Positions 1 through 5,575 of a DNA stretch of 5,701 nt are shown here, piece after piece (the stretch's first letter is position 1; every line of letters starts with the position of its first letter). A program made the position numbers and the translations under genes. Below the pieces are notes generated by a model that saw only the letters and a list, made by a program, of their open reading frames with translations, made no database searches and was not told the DNA's origin. The stretch covers positions 1 to 5,701 of the forward strand of contig JAFVAS010000334.1 in the NCBI GenBank assembly GCA_017480395.1, given 5' to 3'. The stretch comes from Oscillospiraceae bacterium. GTDB lineage: Bacteria > Bacillota > Clostridia > Oscillospirales > Oscillospiraceae.

Positions 1-480
1 GCCATCTATGACGATCTCGGACAGCGGGCCTTCGGCGGCATGCCCATCCAGCTGGGCATGTGCTGGGGGCACAATACCCGGCTGAACTGCCTGGAGTACC
101 ACCGCGACAGCGAGATCAACATCGGCTCGACGGACTTTGTCCTGCTGCTGGCAAAGCAGGAGGAGATCGTGGACGGTGCGCTGGACACGGCCAACGTCAG
201 GGCGTTTCGCGTTCCCGCCGGTGTCCCGGTGGAGGTCTATGCCACCACGCTGCACTACGCCCCCTGCCATACCGACGCATCCAGGGGGTTCCGGGCTGCG
301 GTGGTGCTCCCCAGGGGGACAAACACGCAATTACCTTCCTTTGCGGCGGGGTGTGAAGAGGACACCTGGATGACCGCACGAAACAAGTGGCTGTTGGCGC
401 ACCCGGACGCGGACGAGGCAAAGCACGGCGCGCACATCGGCCTGATCGGCAAAAATATCGACCTAGAGGAGGATTTATGA
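1..480 (+). CDS. DUF4867-family cupin-like protein, 5' end outside window
   Basis: The open frame enters from the left edge with no start needed inside the window; 159 residues are visible and the family is usually somewhat above 200, so the N-terminus is missing. I recognise it from memory as DUF4867, an uncharacterised family often beside fucose/arabinose isomerases. The visible part reads like a cupin barrel. An EYHRDSE segment (visible residues 32-38) resembles the first cupin metal motif with E32, H34 and E38. A VPAG turn followed by a TTLHYAPCH segment (82-90) resembles the second half-motif of AllA/KduI-like cupins, offering H85 and possibly H90. There is no signal peptide in the visible part, so it is probably cytosolic. 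Its stop overlaps the start of the isomerase gene, so the two are made together. A role as a sugar isomerase, epimerase or accessory protein is inference; no activity is established. The first in-frame ATG at 40 lies inside the conserved fold and is not taken as the start. Confidence 0.75.
   Translation, partial: AIYDDLGQRAFGGMPIQLGMCWGHNTRLNCLEYHRDSEINIGSTDFVLLLAKQEEIVDGALDTANVRAFRVPAGVPVEVYATTLHYAPCHTDASRGFRAAVVLPRGTNTQLPSFAAGCEEDTWMTARNKWLLAHPDADEAKHGAHIGLIGKNIDLEEDL
465..472 (+). promoter_or_regulatory. Ribosome binding site of the isomerase gene
   Basis: AGAGGAGG lies inside the last codons of the preceding gene. Two in-frame ATGs follow directly, at 477 and 480. Spacing is 4 bases to the first and 7 to the second, which favours 480 as the main start, although 477 (ATGA overlap) remains possible. 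Either way the upstream stop at 478-480 overlaps the start, an arrangement typical of translational coupling. Confidence 0.75.
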
Positions 481-1955
481 TGAACAACATTCCTGAAGTC
501 AAGCTGGGCATCGTCGCTGTCTCCCGGGACTGCTTCCCCATCGCCCTGTCCACCCAGCGGCGCAAGAATATCGTCGCCGCCTATGACGGCCCCATCTACG
601 AGTGTCCCATCACCGTGGAGAACGAGGCGGACATGCTCCGGGCCGTGGCCGACGTCAACGCCGCCGCGTGCAACGCCCTGGTGGTCTTCCTGGGCAATTT
701 TGGCCCGGAGACCCCTGAGACCCTGATCGCAAAACACTTCGACGGCCCCATCATGTTCGTGGCCGCCGCCGAGGGCGACGGCGACCTGATCAACGGTCGG
801 GGCGACGCCTACTGCGGCATGCTCAACTGCTCCTACAACCTGGGCATGCGCCACCTGTCCGGCTATATCCCCGAGTATCCCGTGGGCACCGCCGACGACA
901 TCGCCGGGATGATCGCGGACTTCGTTCCCGTCGCTCGGGCCATCATCGGCGTAAAGAATCTGAAAATTATCACCTTCGGCCCCCGGCCCCAGGACTTCTT
1001 TGCCTGCAACGCCCCCATCAAGGGCCTCTATGAGATCGGCGTGGAGATCGAGGAGAACTCCGAGCTGGATCTGCTGGTCTCCTACCGGGAGCACAAGGGG
1101 GATCCCCGCATCCCCGACGTCTGCGCCGACATGGCCGCCGAGATGGGGGAGGGGCGCTACTATCCCGAGCTGCTGGAGCGCATGGCCCAGTTTGAGCTGA
1201 CCCTGCTGGACTGGGCGGAGCAGCACAAGGGTGCCCGGAAGTATGTGGCCTTCGCCGACAAGTGCTGGCCCGCCTTCCCCAAGGAGTTCGGCTTTGAGCC
1301 CTGCTATGTCAACTCCCGCCTGGCCGCCCGGGGCATCCCTGTGGCCTGCGAGGTGGATATCTACGGCGCGCTCAGCGAGTACATCGGCACCTGCGTCTCC
1401 GGTGACGCCGTCACCCTGCTGGACATCAACAACTCCGTCCCCGCCCAGATGTGGGAGGAGCACATCCGGGGCAAGTTCGACTATGTCTTGACGGACACCT
1501 TCATGGGCTTCCACTGCGGCAACACCCCGGCCTGCAAGATGTGCGCCGACCGCGCGGTGAAGTACCAGCTCATCCAGCACCGTCTGCTGGAGCCGGAGGG
1601 AAGCGAACCCGACTTCACCCGGGGCACCCTGGAGGGCGATATCGCCCCCGGCGACATCACCTTCTACCGTCTCCAGTGCGACAGCGAGGGCAACCTGCGC
1701 TCCTACATCGCCCAGGGCGAGGTGCTGCCCGTGGCCACCACCAGCTTCGGCGGCATCGGCGTCTTCGCCATCCATGAGATGGGCCGCTTCTACCGCCATG
1801 TGCTGATCCAGAAGCGCTATCCCCACCATGGCGCCGTGGCCTTCGGCCATCATGGCAAGGCCCTCTTTGAGGTGTTCAAGTTCCTGGGCGTGCAGGACAT
1901 CGCCTGGAATCAGCCCAAGAGCCTGCCCTATCCCACGGAGAATCCCTGGGCATAA
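480..1955 (+). CDS. L-fucose/L-arabinose isomerase family protein
   Basis: A complete 491-residue protein, cytosolic, with a length and layout typical of the FucI/AraA-like superfamily, which uses a divalent metal (usually Mn2+) to interconvert aldoses and ketoses. The N-terminal Rossmann-like half (about 1-175) carries the LGIVAVSRDCFP start and the FLGNFG segment. The C-terminal half holds the likely active site. Candidate metal or catalytic residues, placed by analogy with FucI and AraA, are E291 in CEVDIYG, D315 in LLDINN, H345 in FHCGNTP and H449/H450 in RYPHHGAVAFG. A CxxC pair (C352, C355) follows H345 closely. The true substrate cannot be read from sequence: many relatives are annotated only as fucose/arabinose isomerase family, so fucose, arabinose or another deoxy- or pentose sugar is possible. 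It is coupled to the DUF4867 gene and followed by a strong terminator, so it is the last gene of its operon. Codon 1 at 480 was chosen from ribosome binding site spacing; starting at 477 adds one Met. Confidence 0.88.
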   Translation: MNNIPEVKLGIVAVSRDCFPIALSTQRRKNIVAAYDGPIYECPITVENEADMLRAVADVNAAACNALVVFLGNFGPETPETLIAKHFDGPIMFVAAAEGDGDLINGRGDAYCGMLNCSYNLGMRHLSGYIPEYPVGTADDIAGMIADFVPVARAIIGVKNLKIITFGPRPQDFFACNAPIKGLYEIGVEIEENSELDLLVSYREHKGDPRIPDVCADMAAEMGEGRYYPELLERMAQFELTLLDWAEQHKGARKYVAFADKCWPAFPKEFGFEPCYVNSRLAARGIPVACEVDIYGALSEYIGTCVSGDAVTLLDINNSVPAQMWEEHIRGKFDYVLTDTFMGFHCGNTPACKMCADRAVKYQLIQHRLLEPEGSEPDFTRGTLEGDIAPGDITFYRLQCDSEGNLRSYIAQGEVLPVATTSFGGIGVFAIHEMGRFYRHVLIQKRYPHHGAVAFGHHGKALFEVFKFLGVQDIAWNQPKSLPYPTENPWA

Positions 1956-1965
1956 GAAAAAATCT

Positions 1966-1999
1966 GGCCCACCGGCTATGCCGGTGGGCCTTTGCTTTT
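1966..1999. terminator. Bidirectional rho-independent terminator between convergent genes
   Basis: A perfect 11-bp inverted repeat (1966-1976 with 1980-1990) closes on a 3-base loop. On the + strand it is followed by TTTGCTTTT, and on the - strand by AGATTTTTTCTT (complement of 1954-1965). It can therefore end the isomerase transcript from the left and the deacetylase transcript from the right. Nothing else occupies the 56 bases between the two stop codons. Confidence 0.9.
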
Positions 2000-2011
2000 G
2001 CCGTTTGAGAA

Positions 2012-3463
2012 TCAGTTGTTCACCCCGTGGTGGGCGGTGGGGCTGGAGGAAGTCAGGGGGAGGAAGGTGTATCCATTGGCGAGGCCCCATTGGATGATCC
2101 GCTCCACGGCGTCCACGCTGAAGCCCTTGATGTCGTGCTGGAGGACGACGGAGACATTGTGCTTCTGAATGCCCTCGATGACGTTCTGATAGACGACGTC
2201 GGTGTCGGTGGTCTCTCCGGCGTCGCCGCTGAGGACGTTCCAGTCAAAATACTGATAGCCCATATCGGTGACGTCCTGCACCAGGCGGGTCATAATGCCG
2301 ACGTTGTATTTTTTGCTGATGGCGTTGGAGCTGCCCCCGGGGAAGCGGAGCAGGGTGGTGCGGATGCCCGCTTCGTTGTAGATGATGTCGCTCTGCTGCT
2401 GCAGGTCGGCGAAGAACGCCTCCTCGCTGGCGTAGATTTTGGCGTAGTCGTGGCTGGCGCTGTGGATGCCCACGCTGTGCCCGGCGGCCACCTCCTTGGC
2501 GATCAGGGAGGTATATTTGGTGTTGCAGGTGAAGAAGGTGACTTTTACGTTATACTGCTCCAGCACGTCCAGCAGCTGCTGGGTATACTTGCCCGGGCCG
2601 TCGTCAAAGGTGAGATAGACCACCTTGTCGCCGGGGGTCACGACATCCGGCTGGCGCAAAGCCTGGACGGTGACGGTGCGTTCGGCGGTGACGGTGTTGC
2701 CATAGCTGTCGGCGACGGAGTAGATCAGGGTGTAGGTGCTGGCGCTGAAGGTGTCCACGCTGCCCTCCACCTGTACCGCCTCATTCAGGTCGCCGTCCAC
2801 GTTGTCCACGGCGCTCCAGCCCGGCTCCTCATAGGTGGAGCCGGCGTTGATGGTCATCTCATCCTCACCGAGCAAGGACAGCTCCGGGGGGATGGGGTCG
2901 TTGTAGACGATCTCCCGCACGACCTCGGCCTGGTTCCCGGAGGAGTCGGTGACGCGATAGATGATTCTGCCGTCCTGCTCCTCCCGCGTGACCTGCTCGG
3001 TCAGGTCGCCGTCATAGTTGTCGATGGCGGCAAACCCCTCCTCCTCATAGGCTTGGCCCGGGAGAGTGTAGTGTTCCGGGTCGCTGACCAGATCGATGAT
3101 GGGTGCCTGGGTGTCCCGGACGACGACGGTGCGGCTGGCCGCGCCGTGCCAGAGGAACTGTTCTGCGGTGTAGTCTATGGTGTAGCTGCCGATTTTCGCG
3201 GTGTCCACCCCGCTGCGGGTGGAATAGTGCACCGGCCAGCCGTTGGGGAAGAGGATGGTGCCGTGGAACCGGGCGTCCGCTCCGGCGTCGGCGTACTGCT
3301 CCCCGTACTCCACCTGGGCGGGATTGTCCCCCAGGGGGGTGACGGTGATCTGCCAGCGGTTGACCAGGAAGGCGAAGACGGCAAAGGCGGCCAGGAGGAG
3401 CAGCACCGCAAGGAGCACCCACCGCCCGACATGCCGGGATTGATTTTGAACTCGTCTGCCCAT
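2012..3463 (-). CDS. Membrane-anchored polysaccharide deacetylase (NodB/PgdA-like) with Ig-like domains
   Basis: A 483-residue CE4-type deacetylase expected to remove N-acetyl groups from cell-wall or surface glycans outside the membrane. A basic N-terminus and one membrane segment (about 16-34) act as an uncleaved anchor. Three Ig-like beta modules follow (about 40-117, 121-187, 194-266). The last two are clear DUF5011-type repeats sharing an acidic DNxDGDL segment (148-154, 220-226). The NodB domain (about 280-470) has all expected motifs: TFDDGP (base D287, metal D288), HSASH (metal H334 and H338), RFPGG (R373), FDWN (D407) and QHD (H443), so it should be active with a divalent metal. It lies 69 bases downstream of the GH3 gene on the same strand, with no terminator between, so they are co-transcribed. 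The start at 3463 is preferred over 3472 (three residues longer) because the N-terminus then aligns without gaps to that of the GH3 protein. Neither start has a canonical ribosome binding site. The substrate could be peptidoglycan GlcNAc, MurNAc or another N-acetylated polymer. Confidence 0.9.
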   Translation of the reverse strand: MGRRVQNQSRHVGRWVLLAVLLLLAAFAVFAFLVNRWQITVTPLGDNPAQVEYGEQYADAGADARFHGTILFPNGWPVHYSTRSGVDTAKIGSYTIDYTAEQFLWHGAASRTVVVRDTQAPIIDLVSDPEHYTLPGQAYEEEGFAAIDNYDGDLTEQVTREEQDGRIIYRVTDSSGNQAEVVREIVYNDPIPPELSLLGEDEMTINAGSTYEEPGWSAVDNVDGDLNEAVQVEGSVDTFSASTYTLIYSVADSYGNTVTAERTVTVQALRQPDVVTPGDKVVYLTFDDGPGKYTQQLLDVLEQYNVKVTFFTCNTKYTSLIAKEVAAGHSVGIHSASHDYAKIYASEEAFFADLQQQSDIIYNEAGIRTTLLRFPGGSSNAISKKYNVGIMTRLVQDVTDMGYQYFDWNVLSGDAGETTDTDVVYQNVIEGIQKHNVSVVLQHDIKGFSVDAVERIIQWGLANGYTFLPLTSSSPTAHHGVNN

Positions 3464-3472
3464 TGTGCTCAT

Positions 3473-3500
3473 CTCTTTCTCTGTTTCTCTTTTCTCTTTT
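3473..3500 (-). promoter_or_regulatory. Purine-only leader ahead of the deacetylase gene
   Basis: On the coding (-) strand these 28 bases consist of A and G except for one C. No GGAGG core is present; the best matches to a ribosome binding site are AGAG and AAGAG tracts. The tract is much richer in A than the flanking genes. It probably serves as a weak or non-standard ribosome loading site for the second gene of the operon. Confidence 0.4.
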
Positions 3501-3532
3501 GCGTCGGATCTCGATTCGATCCCGCGGGGGCT

Positions 3533-4858
3533 TCAGTGTCCCAGGGCGGTGGACAGCTGCGCCTCGGTGATGATCCCAGCCTCCAGCTTGCAGGAGAGCA
3601 CCCGCAGCGCACTCTCATCGATGCGGGCCTCTGACAATGTGCCGCGCTCCACGGCGTCCAGCACGCCGGTGACGGCATCCTCCAGCTCGGCGGGCATCAG
3701 GATCATGTCCGCCCCGGCCTGGAGGGCGCGCACCGCGGCCTCGCCGGAGGAATAGCGGTCGGAGATGGCCGCCATCTGCATGGAGTCGGTGATGATCAGC
3801 CCGTCGAAGCCCAGGGCCTCCCGCAGCAGCCCGGTCACGATGTCGTGGGACAGGGTGGCGGGCAGGGGCTCCTGGGTCAGGGCCGGAGCGGTGATGTGGC
3901 CCACCATGACAAAGGGGGCACCGGCCTCAATTCCGGCGGCAAAGGGGAGAAATTCACATGCCTCCAGCTCGGCCAGGGTCTTGGTTGTCTCCGCCTCGCC
4001 GTAGTGGCTGTCGTCGGCGGTGTCCCCGTGGCCGGGAAAATGCTTCAGGGTGCAGAGCATTCCGCCGTCGGAAAAGCCCTGGACACACCGGGCGACCATC
4101 TCGGCGCAGACCGCCGGATCGTCGCTGAAGGCCCGCTTGCCGATCACCGGGTTGTCGGGGTTGGAGTTCACATCCGCCACCGGGGCAAAGTCCAGGTTGA
4201 AGCCCAGCGCCTTCAGATCCTCCGCAATGGTGTGGCCCACCGAATAGGCCTGCTCTGGGTCGCCGTCGGCGCCGATGGAGCCCATGCTGGGGAAGGCGGT
4301 GGTGCCCATGGCGGAGTTGCCTCCGACCCTGGCGACGGAGCCGCCCTCCTCGTCCACAGCGATCAGGAGGCCGAGGCGGGAATAGGACTGGCTGTTGGAG
4401 ATCATCTCCTGCACCTGATCCCGGGATTGAATATTATTGTCAAAGTAGATCAGCCCGCCCACCGGATTGGCCTCCAGGGCCAGCCGGGTGGCGTCCCCGG
4501 CCCGGGTGGCGGAGGTGACGCCGGTGAGCTGCTCCGGCGTGACCACAAAGAGCTGCAGCACCTTCTCCCGCAGGGTCAGGCTGTCCAACAGGGCCTGGGC
4601 CGGGGAATCCGGCTGTGGATCGGGCTCCGGCTCGGCCCGGGACTGCTGTACCGGCTCCGCATCCGTCTGGGGCTGGGGGTCTGGCTCCGCATCGGCCTGG
4701 AGCTGCGCAGAGGGAAGGGAGGCGTCCCCATCGGAGGGGGCGGCCTGCCAGGGGCGGAACAACAGCAGAAGCCCAATCCCGGCGCACAGCAGCAGGAGCG
4801 CCGCGAGGAGAATCCACCGGCCGGTGTGCCGGGGCTTTTTTTGCTCTCGCTTTCCCAT
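3533..4858 (-). CDS. Membrane-anchored glycoside hydrolase family 3 (NagZ-like beta-N-acetylglucosaminidase)
   Basis: A 441-residue protein with a basic N-terminus, one membrane segment (about 16-34), a Pro/Glu/Asp/Gln-rich linker (about 40-86) and a single GH3 barrel (about 88-430). The NagZ signature is clear: KHFPGHGDT at 272-280 with DSH at 283-285 gives the Asp-His general acid/base pair (D283, H285) known from Bacillus-type NagZ, and ITDSMQM at 356-362 gives the nucleophile D358. AVDEEGG (167-173) and FAPVADVN (224-231) are further family segments. The expected reaction is release of terminal beta-linked GlcNAc from wall fragments or other glycans. The anchor places the enzyme outside the membrane, unlike the cytosolic NagZ of Gram-negatives. 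The extra C-terminal domain of long GH3 enzymes is absent. The start ATG follows a GGGGAGGGAG site and a clear promoter. It is the first gene of a pair with the polysaccharide deacetylase, which suggests work on the same polymer. Exact substrate is inferred, not proven; other GH3 specificities are less likely given the DSH motif. Confidence 0.9.
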   Translation of the reverse strand: MGKREQKKPRHTGRWILLAALLLLCAGIGLLLLFRPWQAAPSDGDASLPSAQLQADAEPDPQPQTDAEPVQQSRAEPEPDPQPDSPAQALLDSLTLREKVLQLFVVTPEQLTGVTSATRAGDATRLALEANPVGGLIYFDNNIQSRDQVQEMISNSQSYSRLGLLIAVDEEGGSVARVGGNSAMGTTAFPSMGSIGADGDPEQAYSVGHTIAEDLKALGFNLDFAPVADVNSNPDNPVIGKRAFSDDPAVCAEMVARCVQGFSDGGMLCTLKHFPGHGDTADDSHYGEAETTKTLAELEACEFLPFAAGIEAGAPFVMVGHITAPALTQEPLPATLSHDIVTGLLREALGFDGLIITDSMQMAAISDRYSSGEAAVRALQAGADMILMPAELEDAVTGVLDAVERGTLSEARIDESALRVLSCKLEAGIITEAQLSTALGH

Positions 4859-4862
4859 GGCG

Positions 4863-4872
4863 CTCCCTCCCC
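4863..4872 (-). promoter_or_regulatory. Ribosome binding site of the GH3 gene
   Basis: The - strand reads GGGGAGGGAG, ending 4 bases before the ATG at 4858; the GGGAGG core sits a few bases further away. It supports this start and contrasts with the weak leader of the following deacetylase gene. Confidence 0.65.
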
Positions 4873-4873
4873 G

Positions 4874-4908
4874 CTGTGGTTTCGTTACTTAACATAATTA
4901 TACCACAG
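4874..4908. repeat. Inverted repeat spanning the GH3 operon promoter (possible operator)
   Basis: CTGTGGT at 4874-4880 and ACCACAG at 4902-4908 are perfect 7-base inverted arms separated by 21 bases. The right arm overlaps the TGn element and last base of the -10; the left arm lies within the leader just downstream of the predicted transcription start. A dimeric regulator could bind here, but a 7-base match at this distance can also arise by chance. Confidence 0.3.
4897..4905 (-). promoter_or_regulatory. Extended -10 promoter of the GH3-deacetylase operon
   Basis: The - strand reads TGGTATAAT: a perfect -10 hexamer (4897-4902) with the TGn extension. No good -35 hexamer sits 16-18 bases upstream (only CTTATT or similar), which fits an extended -10 promoter. 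Transcription would begin near 4890, giving a leader of about 30 bases that contains the ribosome binding site. Confidence 0.65.
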
Positions 4909-4943
4909 AGTCCGACAAAATAAGTTTAAGATTCTCTAAATCC

Positions 4944-4972
4944 TTGCCCCACCCGTCAGCGGGGATTATAAG
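4944..4972 (+). promoter_or_regulatory. Promoter of the nitroreductase gene
   Basis: TTGCCC (4944-4949) and TATAAG (4967-4972) are spaced by exactly 17 bases, a sigma-A type arrangement with 4/6 and 5/6 consensus matches. Transcription would begin near 4979, leaving a short leader that consists almost only of the ribosome binding site. The promoter lies back to back with that of the GH3 operon. Confidence 0.6.
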
Positions 4973-4982
4973 GGAGGGGAAA

Positions 4983-4989
4983 AAGGAGG
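4983..4989 (+). promoter_or_regulatory. Ribosome binding site of the nitroreductase gene
   Basis: AAGGAGG with 7 bases to the ATG at 4997 is a near-perfect ribosome binding site and fixes the start. Confidence 0.85.
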
Positions 4990-4996
4990 CAGAATT

Positions 4997-5506
4997 ATGA
5001 GAATCGACGCCATTATGAACCGCCGCTCCATCCGCCGCTTTGCCCCTCGCCCGGTGGAGCGGGAGAAGCTGGAGGCCATCCTCCGCGCCGCGATGCAGGC
5101 TCCGTCGGGCAAGAACAGCCAATGCTGGGAATTTCTCGTGCTGGAGGACCGGGGGGACATGGATGCGGTGTCCACCATGTCGCCCTACGCCCAATGCGCC
5201 AGGAATGCCCAGGCCATGATCGTCGTGCTGGGCCAGAGGGAGCGGATCGACCCGGATGTCCCCATCTGGATCCAGGATCTCTCCGCCGCCACCATGAATG
5301 CCCTGACCCAGATCGAGGCGGAGGGCCTGGGGGCCACCTGGCTGTGCATGTACCCCTTCCCGGAGCGGTGCGCGGCCATGCGGGATTACTTCCGCCTGCC
5401 TGACCGGGTGATCCCCTTCTGCGCCATCGCCCTGGGCTATAAGCTCCAGGAGAAGGCCCCGGAGGATCGCTATGACCCGGACAGGGTGCATTGGGGCGCA
5501 TATTGA
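4997..5506 (+). CDS. Small nitroreductase family protein (FMN-dependent)
   Basis: A 169-residue cytosolic protein of the nitroreductase fold, which normally forms an FMN-binding homodimer and reduces nitroaromatics, quinones or flavins with NAD(P)H. Family marks are present in order: the N-terminal NRRSIRRF (8-15) whose arginines contact FMN phosphate, APSGKNSQ (35-42) continuing into CWEF, an alpha-helical middle ending in GLGATWL (110-116) and the C-terminal IALGY (144-148). It is at the short end of the family, lacking the insertions of the NfsA/NfsB enzymes, like many clostridial members. It has its own promoter and terminator and is therefore monocistronic, divergent from the cell-wall operon. 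Physiological substrate and regulation cannot be told from the sequence; no redox-regulator site was recognised upstream. Confidence 0.88.
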   Translation: MRIDAIMNRRSIRRFAPRPVEREKLEAILRAAMQAPSGKNSQCWEFLVLEDRGDMDAVSTMSPYAQCARNAQAMIVVLGQRERIDPDVPIWIQDLSAATMNALTQIEAEGLGATWLCMYPFPERCAAMRDYFRLPDRVIPFCAIALGYKLQEKAPEDRYDPDRVHWGAY

Positions 5507-5517
5507 CGCCGGAATAG

Positions 5518-5566
5518 AAAACGCCTTCTCCGTCGCGGTTCGCGTGACGGAGAAGGCGTTTTTTTT
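5518..5566. terminator. Strong rho-independent terminator after the nitroreductase gene
   Basis: A perfect 17-bp stem (5518-5534 with 5546-5562), whose outer A/T pairs merge into a run of eight T (5559-5566), encloses an 11-base loop. It starts 11 bases after the nitroreductase stop. On the - strand the same stem ends in TTTT, so it may also stop transcription of the convergent membrane-protein gene that ends at 5576. Confidence 0.92.
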
Positions 5567-5575
5567 GAGAAATGA

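Noticed and set aside
40..42. ATG at 40 as the true start of the DUF4867 gene
   Set aside because: The frame is open to the left edge, the residues before it fit the family, no ribosome binding site precedes it, and starting there would remove part of the fold.
255..2090. Long (611-codon) open frame on the - strand opposite the isomerase
   Set aside because: It is antisense to a protein with clear family motifs, runs through the terminator hairpin, and its translation is low-complexity Gly/Val/Ala/Asp/His-rich text typical of the reverse of GC-rich genes.
3506..3522. Small hairpin GGATC-GATCC between the GH3 and deacetylase genes
   Set aside because: The stem is only 5 bp and on the - strand it is followed by an A-rich purine tract rather than T residues, so it is not a terminator and does not split the operon.
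2027..3634. Long (535-codon) open frame on the + strand opposite the deacetylase
   Set aside because: It spans the antisense of two genes and the gap between them, has no ribosome binding site or recognisable motif, and shows the same Gly/Val/Asp-rich shadow composition.
3845..4897. 350-codon open frame on the + strand opposite the GH3 gene
   Set aside because: It is the antisense of a well-supported GH3 enzyme and ends inside the promoter region; the composition is that of a shadow frame.
4947..4964. CCCC/GGGG inverted arms within the nitroreductase promoter spacer
   Set aside because: Four-base homopolymer arms are expected by chance in GC-rich DNA and give no convincing operator.
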